Shown: piece by piece, positions 59,922 through 64,000 of the stretch
Layout: the number at the start of each line of letters is the position of its first letter
Position numbering within the stretch: the first letter of the stretch is position 1
Source of the DNA: Candidatus Methanomethylophilaceae archaeon
GTDB lineage: Archaea; Thermoplasmatota; Thermoplasmata; Methanomassiliicoccales; Methanomethylophilaceae
Direction of reading: 5' to 3'
Length of the DNA: 64,000 bases
Assembly (NCBI GenBank): GCA_017524805.1
Contig: JAFXUX010000030.1
Coordinates: 37,984-101,983, forward strand
Program-made: the position numbers and the translations under genes
Notes under the pieces: model-generated
Database searches by the model: none
Seen by the model: the letters and a program-made list of their open reading frames with translations, nothing else
What the model was told of the DNA's origin: nothing

Positions 59922-61671
59922 AGTAAAATCCGCCCTGCTCCATCAGGCTGCCGTGGTTCCCTTGCTCTATGATATTTCCGTCCTTCATCACCAGGATCAT
60001 ATCGGAATTCCTGATCGTGGATAGGCGGTGGGCGATGACGAACGAAGTCCTGCCGCTTGAAAGGCGATCCAAGCTTTCCTGTATCACCTTCTCCGTCCGG
60101 GTATCGACTGAGCTTGTGGCCTCATCGAAAATTAGCATCGGAGAGCGGTCTATAAGCGCCCTCGCTATCACAAGCTGCTGCTTCTGGCCCGCGGAAAGTT
60201 CAGTGGATTCGCTGATGACGGTATCGTATCCCTCGGGAAGAGACATGATGTACCTGTCGATCCCCGCCGCGGCGCAGGCTTCCCTGATCTGTTCTAATGT
60301 AACGCCTTCCCTGTTGAAAGCGATGTTGTTTCTGACTGTGTCCCCGAAGAGCCAAGCGTTCTGAAGCACCATACAGAACTGCTCATGGACGTTGGAGCGG
60401 GACATCTCGCTGACCGGAATCCCATCGATGAGAATCTCGCCGCTGCCTATGTCATAGAATCTCATCAGCAAGTTGACTATGGTCGTCTTGCCGGCTCCGG
60501 TGGGACCTACGATGGCCACTTTCTGCCCGGGCTTGATGTCCGCGGAAAAGCCTTTGATGACCTCCTTCCCCGGGACGTAGCTGAAATGGACATCCCTGAA
60601 TTCCACGTGTCCGACGGCGCGATCCAAGCGGGTTCTCTTGCTTTCCTCCTTGGGGAGCTCATTCTCATCCAGGAATGCGAAGACCCTCTCAGCTCCGGCC
60701 GCCACCGACTGCATATTGGTGAGCGCCTGGGATATCTGGGAGAGAGGCTGGGTGAACAGGCGGATGTAGATCATGAACGCGACTATGGTGCCGATGGTGG
60801 CGCTCCCGTCGATGACGAGCACCGCGCCCACGAGGCAGACCATCACGTATCCGAAGTTGCCGACGAAATTGGTGATCGGCATCATCGTCCCCGATATAAA
60901 CATCGCGAAGAAGGACGAGTGGGTGAGATCGTCGTTTATCCCGTCGAACCTATCGGTCGCGCTCCTCTCGCCTCCGAACGCTTTGACGATCAGATGCGAC
61001 GAATAAGTCTCGCTGACATGGCCGTTCATGCGGCCGAGGTTCGTCTGCTGCATATCGAAGTGCTTCTGAGACATTTTGACGATGGCTATCATCATGGAGA
61101 TGCCGAGAAGCGACGACAGGACGGCTGTGATCGCCATCGGGACGTTCGTGACGAACATCATGACCAGCGACCCCAAGAACAATGTCACCGACGATATCAT
61201 CATGCCGAGGCTCTGGTTCATCGCCTGTCCCATGCTGTCCGCATCATTGGTGACGCGGCTCATCAGATCTCCCGAGCTGGATCCGTCGAAGAATCCCAGC
61301 GGGACCTTGTCTATCTTCTCTGAGATGTCGTCGCGAAGGTTCCCTGCCGTTTTCTGGGTGATGGTCGACATTATTAGGTTCTGGGTCAGAAGCAGAGCGG
61401 CGCTGATTCCATACAGTATCAGAAGGCTCGCGCCAATGGACGCTATCGCATCGATGTCGATCGGAGTTCCGGGGCCCAGGCCGTCCTTGATCAGATCGGT
61501 TATGTCCCGGATCATGTTGGGCCCGGCAAGCGATATCGCGGTGCCTACGACGGACATCCCGATGGCGGCATAGAAAGCGTATCTGTATCTCCCCATGTAT
61601 TGGAAGATCCTCTTCCAGGCAGAACCGAAATCGTTCGGCTTCTCATCCCGGATTCTGTCGCGGATCCTCAT
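59878..61671 (-). CDS. ABC exporter half-transporter, second subunit
   Basis: A 597-residue fused membrane-ATPase subunit. Six spans (about residues 30-310) are followed by Walker A VGPTGAGKTTIV, signature ESTELSAGQKQQLV, Walker B MLIFDEATSSVDTRTE and H-loop VIAHRLSTI. It starts MRIRDRIRDEKPND at 61671, overlapping the TGA of the first subunit. Together they make a heterodimeric MdlAB/BmrCD-type exporter of drugs, lipids or peptides. Confidence 0.92.
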   Translation of the reverse strand: MRIRDRIRDEKPNDFGSAWKRIFQYMGRYRYAFYAAIGMSVVGTAISLAGPNMIRDITDLIKDGLGPGTPIDIDAIASIGASLLILYGISAALLLTQNLIMSTITQKTAGNLRDDISEKIDKVPLGFFDGSSSGDLMSRVTNDADSMGQAMNQSLGMMISSVTLFLGSLVMMFVTNVPMAITAVLSSLLGISMMIAIVKMSQKHFDMQQTNLGRMNGHVSETYSSHLIVKAFGGERSATDRFDGINDDLTHSSFFAMFISGTMMPITNFVGNFGYVMVCLVGAVLVIDGSATIGTIVAFMIYIRLFTQPLSQISQALTNMQSVAAGAERVFAFLDENELPKEESKRTRLDRAVGHVEFRDVHFSYVPGKEVIKGFSADIKPGQKVAIVGPTGAGKTTIVNLLMRFYDIGSGEILIDGIPVSEMSRSNVHEQFCMVLQNAWLFGDTVRNNIAFNREGVTLEQIREACAAAGIDRYIMSLPEGYDTVISESTELSAGQKQQLVIARALIDRSPMLIFDEATSSVDTRTEKVIQESLDRLSSGRTSFVIAHRLSTIRNSDMILVMKDGNIIEQGNHGSLMEQGGFYFRLYNSQFEEVDMS

Positions 61672-63416
61672 ATTCCCAGCTCCTCCGCGGAAAGTTGCGA
61701 GGACGCTATCTCGCGATATACCGGGCAATTGATGAGAAGATCCTCATGCTTGCCGATACCGACGGCTTTGCCTCCGTCAAGGACGACGATTTTATCCGCA
61801 TCCCTTATCGTGCCGATCCTCTGCGCGACGATGAGTTTGGTTGCTCCCGCCGCCTCCTTCTTCAGAGCGGATCTGAGATCGCGGTCCGTACTGTAATCCA
61901 AAGCTGAGAATGAATCGTCGAAGATGTAGATCTCCGGATCCCTGCATACGGCGCGGGCGATGGAAAGGCGCTGCCTCTGGCCTCCGGAAAAATTGTTCCC
62001 CATCTCGGCCACCCTGGATCCGTATTGCCCCTCCGCCTTCTCCACAAAATCGGTTCCCTGAGCGATTCTGATCGCACGCTTGACGTCATCCAGAGTGCGG
62101 CTCTCAGAATCGCTGCCGTAGTTGACATTCGATTCTATCGTGCCGCTCATCAGAACCGTCTTCTGGGGGACGTAGCCGATCTTCTCGCGCAGCGATGCGA
62201 TATCATAATCGCGGACGTCCACGCCGTCCACCAGGATCTTCCCGGAAGTGACGTCGTAGAACCTCGGTATCAGATTGACCAGAGTGCTTTTCCCGCTGCC
62301 GGTGGATCCGATGAAGGCGACGGTCTCCCCCTTTTTGGCTGAGAAGCTTATCCCGCTGAACGTATCTTCCTTGGCGCCCGGATATCTGAATCCCACATCC
62401 ACGAATTCGATCTCCCCCGCGCGCCCGTCCGGAGACTTTTCTATGCCCCCGTCCTTTATGGATGGCTCCGTGTCGATGACCTCCTCAATGCGGCGCGCCG
62501 CTACCTGAGCCCTGGGCAGTATCATAAAGATGGCGGTCATCATCATGAACGAAGCCACTATCTGAAGCGCGTACGCTGAGAACACGATCATAGATGAGAA
62601 TTCCTCTATCCTCATCATCCCGGTCGCCTCGTTGATGATGCTGGCTCCGATCCAATAGATGGAAAGCGACATCAGATTCATCACAGTCTGCATCCCGGGG
62701 CCCAGAAAAGCCAGCGCTCTGGTGACTGCGAGATGGGTTCCTGTAAGAATCCCGTTGGCCTTCTTGAATCTGCTCTCCTGGAACTCCTCGGCATTGTAGG
62801 CATGGATGACGCGTATGCCTTCGATGCTTTCCTTGGTGACGGCGTTCACATCATCAGTGTAGCCCTGGAGCCTCTTGAATCTCGGCACTACAAATATCAT
62901 GATTGCTGCGATGATGGCCAGCATCACCAGAACGGAAATCGCAACTGCTGATGTCCATCTAAAATCCGAGCCAATGATTTTGGAGACGGCCCAGACAGCC
63001 ATGATCGGTGCCTTGACCATCACCTGCAGCCCGATCGCTATGACCATCATTACTTGGTTCACATCGTTGGTGCTGCGGGTGATCAGAGATGCAACCGAAA
63101 ATCTGCCTATCTCCTCGGAAGAAAAGCTCTGAACCGAATCGAACTGCCTTTTCCTGACGGTCTTGGCGAGGGAGGTCGCAGTCCTGGCAGATAGGTATCC
63201 AACGACGACGGAGGAGACCAAACTTCCGAAAGCGCAAACGAGCATCGGGATTCCCTCGTCCAAAACCTGATCGGTGGTTCCGCCGGTGTTGAGCACCGTG
63301 GTTATGTTGGCCATATATGCTGGGACCTCAAGGTCCAGGTAAACCTGCAATGCGATGAGCACGACGCATAATGCCACAACGGCCCAATCGGACGCCCTCA
63401 GATATTTGAGTATCAT
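61668..63416 (-). CDS. ABC exporter half-transporter, first subunit
   Basis: A 582-residue fused membrane-ATPase subunit. Six spans in the first 300 residues; Walker A IGSTGSGKSTLVN, signature GNNFSGGQRQRLS, Walker B YIFDDSFSALD (Asp replacing the catalytic Glu, as in one half of asymmetric heterodimers), and VAQRIGTI in place of the usual AHRLST. The degenerate catalytic Glu and switch His suggest this subunit holds the non-hydrolysing site, with its partner supplying the active one. Confidence 0.92.
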   Translation of the reverse strand: MILKYLRASDWAVVALCVVLIALQVYLDLEVPAYMANITTVLNTGGTTDQVLDEGIPMLVCAFGSLVSSVVVGYLSARTATSLAKTVRKRQFDSVQSFSSEEIGRFSVASLITRSTNDVNQVMMVIAIGLQVMVKAPIMAVWAVSKIIGSDFRWTSAVAISVLVMLAIIAAIMIFVVPRFKRLQGYTDDVNAVTKESIEGIRVIHAYNAEEFQESRFKKANGILTGTHLAVTRALAFLGPGMQTVMNLMSLSIYWIGASIINEATGMMRIEEFSSMIVFSAYALQIVASFMMMTAIFMILPRAQVAARRIEEVIDTEPSIKDGGIEKSPDGRAGEIEFVDVGFRYPGAKEDTFSGISFSAKKGETVAFIGSTGSGKSTLVNLIPRFYDVTSGKILVDGVDVRDYDIASLREKIGYVPQKTVLMSGTIESNVNYGSDSESRTLDDVKRAIRIAQGTDFVEKAEGQYGSRVAEMGNNFSGGQRQRLSIARAVCRDPEIYIFDDSFSALDYSTDRDLRSALKKEAAGATKLIVAQRIGTIRDADKIVVLDGGKAVGIGKHEDLLINCPVYREIASSQLSAEELGI

Positions 63417-63466
63417 GCCTAGTCGCCCCGTTTATTTTAGCGGCAGATAAGATTTTTACCGCCGTA

Positions 63467-63730
63467 ATGTCCATTGTGTGGCGCCTCTCCGGCATGACAT
63501 CTGTCCCTAGACTTCCAACTCCCGAGAGAGCTAGAAAGAAGGGGACCAAAAGCGGAACTTACCAGCTTAAGACGCAAGCGGAAAGACGCGGCATCACCCG
63601 GAATCGGGCGGAACGCCACCTCCTCTTGAGAAATGCAACAGACAGAATGATTAAAAATTTGGCGGGAGAGTCAGAAGAGAGCTCCGAAGACATTATAGAT
63701 CTCTCCGGATGCAACTCCTATCTTACATAA
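63467..63730 (+). CDS. Small basic protein of unknown function
   Basis: An 87-codon frame ending TAA. The central part, rich in Arg and Lys (QAERRGITRNRAERHLLLRN), looks helical, and the C-terminus is acidic (EESSEDIIDL). A T-rich tract TTTATTTTA lies about 35 bp upstream. It could start at the internal ATG in VWRLSGMTSVPRL. No family recognised. The stretch 63731-63874 after it shows no gene. Confidence 0.45.
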   Translation: MSIVWRLSGMTSVPRLPTPERARKKGTKSGTYQLKTQAERRGITRNRAERHLLLRNATDRMIKNLAGESEESSEDIIDLSGCNSYLT

Positions 63731-63874
63731 GCCGGCACATTGTAGCGGCGGAAGGTTATGTCTAGCTGGCCGTGCAAAATAGCATCCGGAATGTCCCGAG
63801 AAAGTGTAGCCATAAGATGAAGAAATAACAGGCAGCGGAGATAGTCGGGGCCGCGCCGCCAGATGGAAAGGTTC

Positions 63875-63891
63875 GGCCGGGGACCCCGGCC
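63875..63891 (-). terminator. Hairpin terminator at the end of the last gene
   Basis: GGCCGGG and CCCGGCC (63875-63881, 63885-63891) with a three-base loop, just downstream (minus strand) of the stop at 63900. Confidence 0.55.
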
Positions 63892-63899
63892 ATTATGGT

Positions 63900-64000
63900 T
63901 CAGGAATACATTTCCAGGAACTTTCCCTCTCCGTGGAAGTGGTGCCCGCCGAGGTTCTTGGCGGTGGCTTTGATCTTGTTGTCACTGGCGTCATGGAAGG
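63900..64000 (-). CDS. 3' end of an unidentified gene
   Basis: About 33 codons of coding-like sequence enter from the right edge and end at TGA 63900-63902. The last residues read ATAKNLGGHHFHGEGKFLEM, with a His-rich HHFHG. I do not recognise the family. A hairpin follows the stop. Confidence 0.5.
   Translation of the reverse strand, partial: FHDASDNKIKATAKNLGGHHFHGEGKFLEMYS

Overview
The window looks like a chromosome segment of a methanogenic archaeon, most likely a host-associated member of Methanomassiliicoccales. The archaeal markers are replication factor C large subunit, the S19e-PDCD5-L39e-L31e-aIF6 operon, SRP 7S RNA, MptE (6-hydroxymethylpterin pyrophosphokinase) and methanogenesis marker protein 2. 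Many genes have a TATA box 22-30 bp before the start and either a GGTGAT/GGAGG-type ribosome site or no leader. GC-rich, G/C-run hairpins close several transcripts.

The most notable signal is the amber codon. No gene here clearly uses TAG to terminate. TAG occurs at three gene-ending positions, and in each case the frame continues with sensible coding: an ABC ATPase (1366-1368), an AddB-like nuclease (51579-51581) and a small unknown protein (43545-43547). In the ATPase the read-through runs 27 residues of family-typical C-terminus to a TGA that overlaps the next ATG. In the nuclease TAG is the only interruption of an 878-residue protein. This fits TAG being read as pyrrolysine, as known for Methanomassiliicoccales. 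No pyl genes lie in the window, so the identity of the inserted residue is inference.

Layout. 1-5.6 kb: rfcL (cut by the window edge), a zinc-ribbon membrane protein, the amber-containing ABC ATPase, an SSS symporter with its small accessory protein, tyrS and a small winged-helix regulator. 5.6-10.8 kb: a two-domain methyltransferase facing an iron/cobalamin-type ABC importer whose binding protein carries a dockerin-like domain, with palindromes in the shared promoter. 10.9-11.2 kb: SRP RNA. 11.2-17.9 kb: Sel1 protein, methanogenesis marker 2, CorA, site-2 protease, MptE, DUF373 protein and a metallo-hydrolase. 17.9-19.8 kb: ribosomal/aIF6 operon. 20-29.4 kb: zinc-ribbon protein, UbiX, DUF1508 protein, MFS carrier, two BspA-like leucine-rich-repeat proteins, GMP synthase subunit B and a coiled-coil protein with eight repeats. 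29.4-40.6 kb: chelatase locus (D and I subunits divergent from two tandem CobN-type large subunits) and a ferredoxin-nitroreductase. 40.6-46.5 kb: exonuclease VII XseAB, a thioesterase, two small unknown proteins and a P-type ATPase. 46.5-53.9 kb: AddA/AddB-like helicase-nuclease pair, an apparently inactive DnaQ-type paralogue, a zinc-ribbon membrane protein and the active-looking exonuclease. 54-57.2 kb: SfsA, an HprK-like kinase, HxlR regulator, flavodoxin and DUF1294 protein. 57.3-64 kb: two overlapping short serine recombinases, a short-chain dehydrogenase, a heterodimeric ABC exporter, a small unknown ORF and the 3' end of an unidentified gene.

A second pattern concerns four genes (zinc ribbon at 1285, ferredoxin-nitroreductase at 40553, zinc ribbon at 53181, SfsA at 54386). 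Each reaches its expected C-terminus without a stop and runs on as noise over a neighbour. In all four, one extra base near the end would restore a stop within a few codons. Single-base sequence errors or real 3'-end frameshifts are the two readings.
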